NCBI GenBank assembly: GCA_005862285.1
Contig: SZXW01000014.1
Span: 186,001-250,000, forward strand
Length of the DNA: 64,000 nucleotides
Origin: Chlorobium sp.
GTDB lineage: Bacteria; Bacteroidota; Chlorobiia; Chlorobiales; Chlorobiaceae
Reading direction: 5' to 3'
Positions 34,799 through 43,759 of the stretch are shown here, piece after piece. The notes beneath the pieces are model-generated. The model did not search any database. It was not told the DNA's origin and saw nothing but the letters and a program-made list of their open reading frames with translations. Positions within the stretch are counted from its first letter, which is position 1. Each line of letters starts with the position of its first letter. The translations under genes and the position numbers were made by a program.

Positions 34799-36691
34799 TC
34801 AATGTATCAACAGTTTTTTTATATGATCGTAAAATGCCGGCGCCTCCATAACGCCTATTACCCTGCTGTCGGGGATTTCCCTGCCCGTCCTGTCAAAGAA
34901 TATGATGCCCGGAGGCCCGAACAGCCCGAACCGTTTCATCAGCGCCCGCGCGTCTTCGCTGTTCGACGTCACATCGACCTGCAGCAGCGTCAGCTTGCCG
35001 AGCTCCTCTTTCACCTTCGGATCATGCAGCGTGAATTTCTCCATCTCCTTGCAAGCCACACACCAGTCCGCATAGAAGTCCAGCATCACCGGCCTGTCAG
35101 ACGACTGGAGCGCCTTGTCGAGCTCTGCCGGGGTGCTGATCCTTTTGAACGCGATCTTTTCGCCTTGCGCCTTATCACCGGCCGATCCTCTGCCCGCCTG
35201 CAGATGGCCGAGCGGTTCCAGGGCATTGCTTCCGCCTGATGCAGCCCCAACCAGTTCCGCTATGCCGATCACAAACAGCACCAGCCCGAATGCCTTGCCG
35301 AAACGCTGCCCGATCGTGGTCTTGCCCGTATGGGTTTCGAACACATTGAGAAATACCGCGCACAGTATCGCAAATGCTCCCCACGCCAGCATCACGCCCT
35401 GCACAGGCAGCACCGGTGATACCATCCAGACCGCAACCGCTATCAGCAGCAGGCCAAACACATATTTCACCCCGATCATCCAGCCTCCGGCTTTCGGCAG
35501 GAGGCTCCCGGCAGAAAGTCCCACCAGAAGAAGCGGCACGCTCATACCCAACGCCATCGAAAACAGGGCCAGCCCGCCGATCAGCACATCTTTCGTCTGG
35601 CTGATATAGACAAGCGTCCCGGCAAGCGGCGCCGCGACACAAGGTCCAACGATCAGGGCCGAAAGCGAACCCATCACGAACACTCCCAGGAATTTGCCAC
35701 CCTTCTGTTTGCCCGATGCCTGGTTCAGCCTGTTCTGGATCGCTGCAGGCATCTGCAGCTGGTAGACATCGAACATCGAGAGCGAAAGCAGCACGAGCAG
35801 CAGGGCAAACAGCACAAGCACCCAGGGTTTCTGCAGCGCGCCGGACAGCCCCTCCCCGGCAAGGCCCGCCGCAACGCCAAGCGACGTATAGACCAGCGAC
35901 ATGCCGAGGCAGTATGCAACGGCCATCAGAAAACTGCGCCTGCGGGTGACCTCACCCTCGCCAACGATGATCGACGAGAGGATCGGGATCATCGGAAGAA
36001 CACACGGGGTGAACGACAGCAGCAGACCGAAGAACAGGAACGCTATCGAGATTTTCCATAGGCTCCCACCAGCGAGCGTCGCTTTCGCCAGGGAGAGATC
36101 GTTTTCTCCTCCGGCTTTTACATTTGTATTACCGCTCGATACCGCTGCCGATGGAGTGGACGGTTTTGCCGCACCCGCGACACCCGCCGCCGGGGCTGGG
36201 TTCTGTTCGCCAGCCGCGGCAAGCACTCCCGGAACGCCGGGATCGATTTCGTACGACTTCGTTATCGGAGGATAGCAGAGCCCGTCCTCAGCACACCCCT
36301 GATATTCCACCTGCATGGTGAACCTGCCATCAGCTTTTGACACCGGAACAGCGACATCGAGACGGTCGTGATAGATCTCGAGTTTTTCATTCGTTGACGG
36401 GTCCGTTATCGTGATGCCTTTCGGCAATACCGGCTGCTGCACGTTCGCGCTGCCCTTCTCGACACTCACCTTCACCCGGTCACGGTAAAGCTTGTACCCC
36501 TTGGCGATGTCCCAGTGCAGCGAAACAGAGCGGTTCGCGCCCAGTTCCGCCTTAACCTTGAACGCCTGTTCCGGATCGAGAAAGTCCGCTCCGAACGCGC
36601 TGCCGAACCGCAGCAGCAGGATCATGATCATAACGGCTATAGTCATCACCGTTCCCCTGCAATACCTCTCCTTCTTCATCATGGTTGTCAT
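34799..36691 (-). CDS. dsbD: thiol:disulfide interchange protein DsbD
   Basis: 630 residues in three parts. A signal peptide and N-terminal immunoglobulin-like domain with the cysteine pair CAEDGLCYPP (about residue 145); a transmembrane core with redox cysteines in FTPCVLPMIP and VGPCVAAP; and a C-terminal thioredoxin domain with YADWCVACKEME. It carries electrons from cytoplasmic thioredoxin through the membrane to periplasmic thiol proteins. The ATG used has only a weak upstream GAG. Cotranscribed with ApbE six bases upstream and, further up, with a TlpA-like thioredoxin that may be its partner. It may also supply reductant for cytochrome c assembly. Confidence 0.95.
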   Translation of the reverse strand: MTTMMKKERYCRGTVMTIAVMIMILLLRFGSAFGADFLDPEQAFKVKAELGANRSVSLHWDIAKGYKLYRDRVKVSVEKGSANVQQPVLPKGITITDPSTNEKLEIYHDRLDVAVPVSKADGRFTMQVEYQGCAEDGLCYPPITKSYEIDPGVPGVLAAAGEQNPAPAAGVAGAAKPSTPSAAVSSGNTNVKAGGENDLSLAKATLAGGSLWKISIAFLFFGLLLSFTPCVLPMIPILSSIIVGEGEVTRRRSFLMAVAYCLGMSLVYTSLGVAAGLAGEGLSGALQKPWVLVLFALLLVLLSLSMFDVYQLQMPAAIQNRLNQASGKQKGGKFLGVFVMGSLSALIVGPCVAAPLAGTLVYISQTKDVLIGGLALFSMALGMSVPLLLVGLSAGSLLPKAGGWMIGVKYVFGLLLIAVAVWMVSPVLPVQGVMLAWGAFAILCAVFLNVFETHTGKTTIGQRFGKAFGLVLFVIGIAELVGAASGGSNALEPLGHLQAGRGSAGDKAQGEKIAFKRISTPAELDKALQSSDRPVMLDFYADWCVACKEMEKFTLHDPKVKEELGKLTLLQVDVTSNSEDARALMKRFGLFGPPGIIFFDRTGREIPDSRVIGVMEAPAFYDHIKKLLIH

Positions 36692-36697
36692 GGTTGC

Positions 36698-37585
36698 TCA
36701 GTTTCTGTGATGAATGGCTCCCGTAATGTCCACTGCAAGATATTTCATTCCCGTATGAGACAGATAATGAAGCCCTTCCTCCTCCTTCAGCATCGCAATC
36801 GTCGACCGGCTGCCCGCCAGCAGTGTCGTGGCGGCAAGTATGGTGACCGACTGCCAGGAGCTAACCGGCATACCCGTCCCCGGATTGAGTATGTGGCAAT
36901 AGCGCCGACCTTCCGATTCAAAATACCGTTCATAATCTCCGCTGGTGGCAAGTGCACCGGAGTAGAGAGGAATTGAGGCAATTGTGCGTTTTTCATGCCG
37001 CGGGTCCTGGATACCGATCACCCACGGGCTCCCGTCCGGTCTTGGCCCGACAACACGAATATCTCCTCCAAGGTTGACATAACCCGAGCGGACACCATGA
37101 TTCAACAGAACAGCCGCACTGCAATCCGCAGCATACTCTTTTCCGAAGCCTCCGAAATCGAGCTGCATGCCGGTTACAGGAAGATAAACGGTTTTATCTT
37201 GACGTTCCACAGATTCCCATCCTACAAGTCCAAGGAAAGGAGCAAGCACCTCCGGACCGGGAACCGATGCCTTTTTGAAATCCCATGCCTGACGCAAAAC
37301 TCCCGAAGTGATATCGAACAAGCCGCCGCTGCTCTTGTAAAATGCATCGGCATAACGTAAAAGTGTTAACGTCTCTTCATCGCACTCGACTCTTTCAATG
37401 CCGGCAGCGGCATTGATTTTAGATACCACGCTGTCAGAAAGGTATCTGGAATATTTCTTCTCGATTCTTGCTATTTCATGAACTGCAAATTCCGCAACTG
37501 CCTCGGCACCCTTTTTACTTTCATAAGCCATGACCACCTCGCAGCTGCTCGACATGGCTTCAAATCCGAAACGAAAAATATTCAT
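36698..37585 (-). CDS. apbE: ApbE family FAD:protein FMN transferase
   Basis: 295 residues. Family motifs: MQLDFGGFGKEYAAD (Mg and FAD binding), VNLGGDIRV, SGALATSGDYERYF, HILNPGTGMPV and LLAGSRSTIAML. ApbE attaches FMN to Ser/Thr of exported redox proteins. The usual lipoprotein signal is absent: the protein starts MNIFRFGFEAMSSSCEVV directly in the mature fold, so it is probably cytoplasmic or its export signal is lost. No protein with an obvious DxxTS(T)-type flavinylation motif is encoded in this operon; the target is unknown. Confidence 0.9.
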   Translation of the reverse strand: MNIFRFGFEAMSSSCEVVMAYESKKGAEAVAEFAVHEIARIEKKYSRYLSDSVVSKINAAAGIERVECDEETLTLLRYADAFYKSSGGLFDITSGVLRQAWDFKKASVPGPEVLAPFLGLVGWESVERQDKTVYLPVTGMQLDFGGFGKEYAADCSAAVLLNHGVRSGYVNLGGDIRVVGPRPDGSPWVIGIQDPRHEKRTIASIPLYSGALATSGDYERYFESEGRRYCHILNPGTGMPVSSWQSVTILAATTLLAGSRSTIAMLKEEEGLHYLSHTGMKYLAVDITGAIHHRN

Positions 37586-37617
37586 TATCTCTTGCTGATT
37601 ACAGACATGGCGGTCGC

Positions 37618-38817
37618 TTAAAACGTCCTCGACACACCGATTTGAACGTCTCTGGCATTGAATGAAGCCACTCCCGGATCACCTTTTCCGGAAAGGCTCC
37701 ATTCCCCGCGTTGTTCATACCTCTCATACTTCACATCGACCAGCCAGTGGGCGGACAGCTGCTTGCTGAGCTTGAGGCCAAGAGCTACCGCACCGAAAGC
37801 GGACAGACGCTGGTCCTCCGAATAGTAAACGGCACCGGCCGGTGGCGGAACAGGCTTTGAAGGATCGGAGCCGGTTGCGATATAAAAATCGGCCTCGCTC
37901 TGTGAATAGAACCTGACTTGCGGCGTAAGCGCCCAACCTTTCGGGAGCGGCTGAACATATTCCGCGCCAAGCGTGTGCGCCCTGACACCCCAGGTATCCT
38001 GGTAGTACCTGTATGAAAGGTGCATGGTGCCGTCAGTACTTTCGAAATGGTGATTCCACCTGGTCATGAATGTTGCGCTGTTACGTCCTCGCGGCCGGAT
38101 GTCCGGGTCCTTGAAAGGATCGGTATAATAACCGTTTCCAATGGAGTACCCGAAATTGAACTGCATGATATCGGTTTTCGCAAGCACTTTTGTCAGACCG
38201 AAAAGACCGGCATAAACCATCTTTTTTTCAGGATCTTTCTGTTTTTTCGATGCGATGACATTGTCCCCGCTCAGGTCGATGCTGTCGTCATTGACGCTTG
38301 CACCGATCGTACAGGTCGTATTCCTGTCTTCGGTCGACCAGCTTCCCTGAAGCGAGATACCACGGGAAATGTAATCATTCTCCTTTGAATAACTGAGACC
38401 GCCGGTCACGGAACCTCTCGAAAAATATCGGGTAAGCTCCACATCTCCCGCATGCCGGTGATCGAGGGCCGAAGCACCGGATACAGCCGATGGGAAACCA
38501 GCCGAATGATAAGCCGGAGAGGCTCCGGTTACAGTATCATCAAGCAGGCTGACATTCAGCGACCACTCTCCTGCTACAGGTACCATACTCATGAGTGACA
38601 AAGCCTGAACCCCGATTCTCTCTCTCGACATTCCGGCAGTCAGGGCGGTATCGCCTGTCTGCCAGTCCCTGTAATTTAGATATTTCAGGCTGACGATCCC
38701 ATTTTCAGGGGGTGTATCACCATAAACGGGGCGTATCGCAGGGAATGCCAGTGTCACGCCGATAATCGCCGTACAAAAAAGAGTGGATTTCGTTTTCAAT
38801 GCTGGTATATTCATCAT
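37618..38817 (-). CDS. DUF3570 outer-membrane beta-barrel protein
   Basis: 399 residues with a signal peptide (MMNIPALKTKSTLF..., cleaved near PVYGD). The rest alternates polar and hydrophobic residues and ends in aromatic DVQIGVSRTF, the C-terminal Phe signature of outer-membrane barrels. DUF3570 proteins are found beside DUF4266, ApbE and thioredoxin genes in many bacteria, as here. ATG at 38817 chosen over an upstream TTG at 38838. Role unknown; may be the surface element of the system. Confidence 0.78.
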   Translation of the reverse strand: MMNIPALKTKSTLFCTAIIGVTLAFPAIRPVYGDTPPENGIVSLKYLNYRDWQTGDTALTAGMSRERIGVQALSLMSMVPVAGEWSLNVSLLDDTVTGASPAYHSAGFPSAVSGASALDHRHAGDVELTRYFSRGSVTGGLSYSKENDYISRGISLQGSWSTEDRNTTCTIGASVNDDSIDLSGDNVIASKKQKDPEKKMVYAGLFGLTKVLAKTDIMQFNFGYSIGNGYYTDPFKDPDIRPRGRNSATFMTRWNHHFESTDGTMHLSYRYYQDTWGVRAHTLGAEYVQPLPKGWALTPQVRFYSQSEADFYIATGSDPSKPVPPPAGAVYYSEDQRLSAFGAVALGLKLSKQLSAHWLVDVKYERYEQRGEWSLSGKGDPGVASFNARDVQIGVSRTF

Positions 38818-38838
38818 GTGTCGGGTGTTAACATACAA

Positions 38839-39078
38839 TCAGTTGCAACCGCATCCGCCCCCTCCAACGCCTGCGCCGCCGGATGCCGCTTCCTTGCTGC
38901 TGTAGATATGCTCTGTATATTTCTTTTCGAGCCTGTCACCCTCGAATGTCATTTCAGGCCGGGCAAGTGTGCCTTTTTCCCAGGGCTGGACAGATTGTCC
39001 GATGGAACAACCCGATAAAGCGAGCGTGATTGCCAGCAATAAAAGGTGAAACGTGTTCTGTAACAGGCGTCTTTTCAT
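38839..39078 (-). CDS. DUF4266 lipoprotein with Gly-rich CGCN tail
   Basis: 79 residues. Lipobox LALSGC with the acylated Cys at 24; then the family motif QPWEKGTLARPEMTFEGD (residues 31-48) and YTEHIYSSKEAA, and a striking C-terminus of glycines ending GGGGCGCN (Cys76, Cys78). The two exposed cysteines at the tip look like a metal-binding or redox-active tail, or a modified-peptide site. It overlaps the TlpA-like gene by four bases (ATGA) and precedes DUF3570. Partner thioredoxin and DsbD suggest that the cysteines must be kept reduced. Chemistry unknown. Confidence 0.8.
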   Translation of the reverse strand: MKRRLLQNTFHLLLLAITLALSGCSIGQSVQPWEKGTLARPEMTFEGDRLEKKYTEHIYSSKEAASGGAGVGGGGCGCN

Positions 39079-39590
39079 CCCTTCGACTCCAATGCCGCCT
39101 GAATCTGCTTTTCAAGCATTCCCTGATCAGCATCCTTGAATCCCGTATGCTGCAGGATAATCTTTCCATCCCTGCCGACAAGAAAACTGGTCGGCATCCC
39201 CTTGACACCGTAACTCCGGGGCGTAACGCCTTTGTCATCAAATGCGATAGCGAATTTTGCAGGAACCTGCGACAGGAATTTTCTTGCATCGTCACTTTTT
39301 GCATCAAGATTGACCCCTATGACCTTGAAGGCCCTGGCTTTATATTTTTCCTGCATGGAGTTCAGCCAGGGAAAGGACTGCTTGCAAGGCCCGCACCAGG
39401 ATGCCCAGAAATCGAGGTAAACCACCGAACCAGCCGAATCCGAAAGTCTGACCGATCCCTGAGTCCCCGGCAGTTCAAAATCCGGGGCATGATTGCCGGT
39501 ATCGATGGCCGATGCACTTCCGGAAAATCCAAGACAAATGAGAGCTGCAAGGAAAAATCCTTTGACTGTTTTGCGATGAACAGTTTCCAT
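39075..39590 (-). CDS. TlpA/ResA-like periplasmic thioredoxin
   Basis: 171 residues from the ATG at 39590 (the longer frame lacks a good start). Signal peptide to about SGSASA, then a thioredoxin fold with WASWCGPCKQSF active site (WCxxC) and the cis-proline VKGMPTSFLVGRDG. First gene of the DUF4266/DUF3570/ApbE/DsbD operon. It likely reduces disulfides of the DUF4266 tail or of apocytochromes c, receiving electrons from DsbD. Confidence 0.9.
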   Translation of the reverse strand: METVHRKTVKGFFLAALICLGFSGSASAIDTGNHAPDFELPGTQGSVRLSDSAGSVVYLDFWASWCGPCKQSFPWLNSMQEKYKARAFKVIGVNLDAKSDDARKFLSQVPAKFAIAFDDKGVTPRSYGVKGMPTSFLVGRDGKIILQHTGFKDADQGMLEKQIQAALESKG

Positions 39591-39962
39591 AGTCAGTCGC
39601 GTCCTGTTATAAAGTTGAAACCGCAATACATACGAACCTGTTTACCAAAAGCCGTCATCCTTTCACACAGGCATCATCCTGCCTGCTGAAAATCTATAAA
39701 TAGTCGTTGAGAGCGATTTGAGGGAAAGCGCCAATCCAGACGGCAATCAAATTGCCACCGGGAAAATAGTACTTATAGTTGTAAAGAACGATCGTTCAAC
39801 ATGAATGAGGGATGCTATGCGGTAAAAAGCATTTTATATTTTAACAATTGTTATTTTTGATTCCAAATACAAAATCAACAGGGTTGATCAAACTTTACCG
39901 AGCCAGCTGTTGACTTATTCAATATCGTGAGCTGATGATGTAAAAGATCCCTGATTAAAAGC
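39591..39962. promoter_or_regulatory. operon upstream region with 12-bp palindrome
   Basis: 372 bases without a gene, upstream of the TlpA-like gene. A perfect palindrome GAACGATCGTTC lies at 39786-39797. Its 10-base core AACGATCGTT recurs at 60394-60403, upstream of the Cyc2-like and ccs genes. This is a candidate regulator site. Confidence 0.35.
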
Positions 39963-40373
39963 TTATCCGTTGCCTGAACGTGAAAAGAACGAAAGCCTTG
40001 CCGCATTGATAAAATCTCCAATTGCTCCGGTTATATCGCCAACCGTAAATCTGGCAGCACCACGTCCGGAATGAGCAGTGATAGAGTTCGGATCGATTTG
40101 AATCGCTTTCGTGAAATCTTCGATTGCACCTTGTTTATCCCCTTTTGCGTATTTAAATGCACCTCGGCCGGAATAGGCTTGCGCTGATTTCGGATTCAAT
40201 GCTATCTCCTTGTTCCATTGTGCGATAGAACTATCCACTATGGCTGCCCCTAACTTAGAGCCATTCTCGAGTACTGCTTTTTGTGCATCATTCTGGTTAT
40301 TACCACAAGATGAAATTCCTGCGGTCATGATTACGAAGCAGAAAAAGATAAATAATCGGCACAAATGTTTCAT
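39963..40373 (-). CDS. TPR-repeat lipoprotein
   Basis: 136 residues. A lipoprotein signal ends in GISSCGNN. Two tetratricopeptide repeats follow: AQAYSGRGAFKYAKGDKQGAIEDFTKAIQIDPNS and AHSGRGAARFTVGDITGAIGDF (each written only in part). TPR pairs mediate protein contacts at the envelope. No clear operon partner; about 50 bases separate it from the CDF gene on the same strand. Confidence 0.82.
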   Translation of the reverse strand: MKHLCRLFIFFCFVIMTAGISSCGNNQNDAQKAVLENGSKLGAAIVDSSIAQWNKEIALNPKSAQAYSGRGAFKYAKGDKQGAIEDFTKAIQIDPNSITAHSGRGAARFTVGDITGAIGDFINAARLSFFSRSGNG

Positions 40374-40426
40374 TGTAAATTCAGTTTAATTATGGTGCTA
40401 AATAAATATATAAAAAGGACATAGCG

Positions 40427-41413
40427 CTATGACAACCTGTGTTTCTGATCATCTGAAATATTTTTTACAGTCCATTGTATTGATCTTCTGAAATCCGTTT
40501 GCCTTTCAGGACAACCCTTCTTGCTGCAAATCTCACAGGAATAATCAAGACAGCCATCAGTATGCACTGACAATTCAATAGCGTTGCCGAAGTTCTCCCT
40601 GACCATCCTGGTGAGTGTGTCAATTTCATTATGAGCTTCATGAACATTGAGATACCATGGAACAGTCAAATGACAGTCGATATGTAAGGTACTTCCATAC
40701 TTTATGATTCTGGTGTTGTGAAGATCAATCCAGTTTTCACCTCTCTTTTCCTGTAATGTCTCAACCATCTTTTTCAGCAGTTCTTCATCAGCCTCGTCCA
40801 TGATCCCTTTGAGTGAATCCCTGATAATTTTGAAACCCGTATAAACAATCAGCAATGCAAACAGGAGGGCGACTGCGCTGTCAAGCCATGCCAATTTTGT
40901 CACTAACAATAGTATGAGGCCAACAATGATACCGATGGTCGAATAGGTATCCGATTGGAGGTGCTTTCCGCTGGCGACAAGTGCGAGAGAGCTGTTATTC
41001 CTCCCTTTTCTCACGGCGATTTCTCCGATAACGTAATTGACAATTGCCGTCAGGCTGATCAGAATGATACCATAATCAAGTTTTGCTATCGGATGGGGAT
41101 TACCAATATTTTTTACAGCCTCGACAATAATCAGCACCCCTGCTCCGGATATCATCGTTCCCTCGATTGCCGCCGATATGAACTCGACCTTCCCGTGCCC
41201 ATAGGGATGGCTGGTATCTTTCGGCTTAGCCGAAACATAAAGACTGTAAAGACCGATAAAAGCGCTGGTGACATTTACAGTACTTTCAAGAGCATCGGTA
41301 AGAATTGCCACTGAATGGGTGATATACCAAGCAACGAGCTTAACGATGAAAAGAAGTACGCCTGTTATTGCAATCGTTTTTTGATAATTGAAGTTCTGTT
41401 TTGCGGTTTTCAT
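40427..41413 (-). CDS. cation diffusion facilitator transporter
   Basis: 328 residues: six transmembrane helices then a cytoplasmic C-terminal domain. Seen: ALESTVNVTSAFIGLYSLYVS and HPYGHGKVEFISAAIEG, the HxxxH/D-type metal sites of TM2 and TM5-adjacent loop, and DSLKGIMDEAD. A C-terminal cysteine run (CLDYSCEICSKKGC) may bind metal. It would export zinc, cobalt, iron or manganese by proton antiport. Confidence 0.9.
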   Translation of the reverse strand: MKTAKQNFNYQKTIAITGVLLFIVKLVAWYITHSVAILTDALESTVNVTSAFIGLYSLYVSAKPKDTSHPYGHGKVEFISAAIEGTMISGAGVLIIVEAVKNIGNPHPIAKLDYGIILISLTAIVNYVIGEIAVRKGRNNSSLALVASGKHLQSDTYSTIGIIVGLILLLVTKLAWLDSAVALLFALLIVYTGFKIIRDSLKGIMDEADEELLKKMVETLQEKRGENWIDLHNTRIIKYGSTLHIDCHLTVPWYLNVHEAHNEIDTLTRMVRENFGNAIELSVHTDGCLDYSCEICSKKGCPERQTDFRRSIQWTVKNISDDQKHRLS

Positions 41414-41735
41414 GATACCGATAAAATTTTTTTATAATGAGTCAGGTATTTTTATTCCGGTTTTATCTTTCCGGCCAACTTTAATCCTTCAAACCAGAGA
41501 ACACTTCCAACTCCGGCTGCAAGGCACACAAATAGTTCTTCGGGTAATAATGGGTTAAGTCTGAAGAGGTTACCCAAAAAAGGGATGTGTCCAGGATTGA
41601 TTGGTAAGAAGCTTTCAGTAGAAAAGCAGCTACGGTGTCTGAAAGACCTGTAAAGCTTTCATATTTCAATTTGCTTTTCATGTACTCTCGACTGATGTAC
41701 CCCTGTGGTTTGTTTTTGCTTTTACTTGCACAGGG
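41414..41735. other. intergenic region, doubtful 66-residue ORF
   Basis: 322 bases. A 66-codon frame on the minus strand (41481-41681) begins with an ATG that has GAGAG upstream, but its composition shows no domain and it lacks support; it may be chance. No repeats of note. Confidence 0.3.
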
Positions 41736-42860
41736 TTATTGAGATGCTTGATGGGTTTCCTGTTTTGCCTCTTTTATCTCAGCCAGATTACCTTTGAAGG
41801 TCTCTCCGAACATTTCCCATGCAGTCATGAAAAGTGCTGCAATGATTGGCCCGATAAAAATACCGAATATTCCGAATAAGCCTATTCCTCCAAGAGTGCC
41901 AAAAAAAATAAGCAGTTCATGAAGTTGTGTGTCACGACCTACAAGAATAGGACGGAAAATATTGTCGATAGGATGTACAACAACGCTGAGAAAGAGAAAA
42001 ACACCGATAGCCTGAAAGTATTGGCCACCAGCAGCAAGGAAAATGATGCTGGGTATCCAAACGAATACCCATGTCAACGGTGGTCCGAGAATGGGAAACA
42101 TCAAGAGTACTGACATGATAGCTCCCAGGAATATGGCATTATCAATGCCTGCAAAACGGAAAGCAATTCCAGCCAAGGTTCCCTGCAGAATTCCCAACAC
42201 GACACAACCTTTCAAGGTAGCCCGTGTTACTGACAGAAATTTATCAAGAAGGCGCTGCAAATCAGAGTCCGGCATAGGTAAATAACTGAGGATATTTTCC
42301 AAAATCTGTTTACCATCCCGAATAAAAAAGAACATAGCGTAGAGAAACACAAAAAGAAGAAAAAGATCATTGACAGCAGAAACGGTAAAAGACGAAATAT
42401 ATTTTAATAGCACTGAACCCGTCTGACTTGCAAATTCCCCTGACTTCTGCAAAATATTTTCCCTATAAAGTTCAAGATTGCTGGAATAAGGAAGAGAGCG
42501 AAACAGTTTATCAAAGGTCGTCGGCTCAAGCATCTGTTGCTGAACCCATGGCGCCGCGATACTGCTCATCCTGATTGCCTCCTGAGCAACAATACCAAGG
42601 AGAAATGCAAGAGGAAGGAAAACTATCACCAGAAGTGTGAGCATGGTCAAAGCAGCCGATAGACTTTTCTTCTCTTTGAACCAGCAGGAAAATCTGTGGA
42701 ATATTGGAGCAGCGAGCGCTGAAAAAATGGCAGCAAGAAATATAGCCAGGAAAAAATAGCGGATCATGGCCAGAAAAATTGCTGATATAAACAAAACAAC
42801 AAGCAATATTATTACCTTGTTTGCCCTGATGATATTTATTTTTATTTCATTCTGAGGCAT
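41736..42860 (-). CDS. AI-2E family transporter (YdiK/PerM-type permease)
   Basis: 374 residues from ATG 42860 (a TTG at 42887 is in frame). About eight hydrophobic segments. The N-terminal ILGIVAQEAIRMSS-type region and C-terminal VLLMFPILGPPLTWVFVWIPS then IDNIFRPILVGRDTQLHELLIFFGTLGGIGLFGIFGIFIGP belong to the UPF0118/AI-2E exporter family. Substrates in the family range from autoinducer-2 to Na+/Li+; none can be assigned. It is upstream of the CDF gene on the same strand. Confidence 0.85.
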   Translation of the reverse strand: MPQNEIKINIIRANKVIILLVVLFISAIFLAMIRYFFLAIFLAAIFSALAAPIFHRFSCWFKEKKSLSAALTMLTLLVIVFLPLAFLLGIVAQEAIRMSSIAAPWVQQQMLEPTTFDKLFRSLPYSSNLELYRENILQKSGEFASQTGSVLLKYISSFTVSAVNDLFLLFVFLYAMFFFIRDGKQILENILSYLPMPDSDLQRLLDKFLSVTRATLKGCVVLGILQGTLAGIAFRFAGIDNAIFLGAIMSVLLMFPILGPPLTWVFVWIPSIIFLAAGGQYFQAIGVFLFLSVVVHPIDNIFRPILVGRDTQLHELLIFFGTLGGIGLFGIFGIFIGPIIAALFMTAWEMFGETFKGNLAEIKEAKQETHQASQ

Positions 42861-43032
42861 TTGTTCATTTGTTACTATTGCAAACAAGGTAATAACTATT
42901 GACTTAACAGGATTAATTGCGATTTAATAGCATGGTTATTCCAGATAAATATCTTGATCAATTTTTTCTCTTCTATATCATTGCGAACATTGATCTGAAA
43001 AAATGAATATTCTATTCTTCAACAAAGAAGTT

Positions 43033-43335
43033 TTAATCGAACAATTCTCCTAAAAATCCCAAAGGGCCGCCCCTTCTTTTTCTCTTTCCGGTTTTAGGAT
43101 CATAGTAATAGTCGTGGTCATCGTTATGGTGATCATAGTGACGATCCTGGTGAGAAGATTCATAACGGTGATCGGCAGGGTACTCGACGGTATTTGGCAC
43201 ATTCATCGACCGTTCGATGATCTTGTCCAGCTCTCCCCTGTCAAGCCAGACTCCCCTGCATTGAGGACAGTAATCAATTTCAATACTCTGACGTTCTGTG
43301 ATAAGAAGGTCGACATTGCATACAGGACATTTCAT
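43033..43335 (-). CDS. zinc-ribbon protein with His/Asp-rich tail
   Basis: 100 residues from the ATG at 43335, which has GGAGAG five bases upstream. Two CxxC knuckles (MKCPVCN and DYCPQCRGVWLDRGELDKII) form a TFIIB-type zinc ribbon (zf-TFIIB family). A linker of His, Asp and Tyr (HQDRHYDHHNDDHDYYYD) may bind metal. The C-terminus is Gly/Leu-rich (PLGFLGELFD). Function unknown. Confidence 0.78.
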   Translation of the reverse strand: MKCPVCNVDLLITERQSIEIDYCPQCRGVWLDRGELDKIIERSMNVPNTVEYPADHRYESSHQDRHYDHHNDDHDYYYDPKTGKRKRRGGPLGFLGELFD

Positions 43336-43759
43336 GGAACTCTCCGTTGATTTCATTTATCAGAAAAGGCTGATTTGTACAATCAACCTTACCCATTCTG
43401 TTCAAAAAGAATAATACATGAGACATCCTTAAAGCAACATGAAAGCCAGCTTAAAAGACAGTTAAAAGACAACGCTGTTTTTAGAGTATAAAAAGACATA
43501 TAAAAGGCTGAATAAATCTTTAATTCACTTTACTAAAGTCAGTAAATCAATAACTGAGGCAATCGGTAAAAGTTATCTCGCGGTTTGGTTTCATCATTTT
43601 CAATAACAACAAGACACTTAAAAATTACTGTTAATTTTTAAGCAATATTTAACTCAGACCTCAGAAGCTTTTAAGAATCGATACCATACATTTATACCTG
43701 AATAGCGATATGGATTCACTGATTTTTCTGATTTTTCCATTCACATAATCTGTACAACC
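43336..43759. other. intergenic region with AT-rich inverted repeat
   Basis: 424 bases between divergent genes. A perfect 10-bp inverted repeat CTTAAAAATT / AATTTTTAAG around ACTGTT lies at 43617-43642, about 120 bases before the cytochrome operon, and a direct repeat of TTAAAAGACA lies near 43450-43470. No gene seen. Confidence 0.4.
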
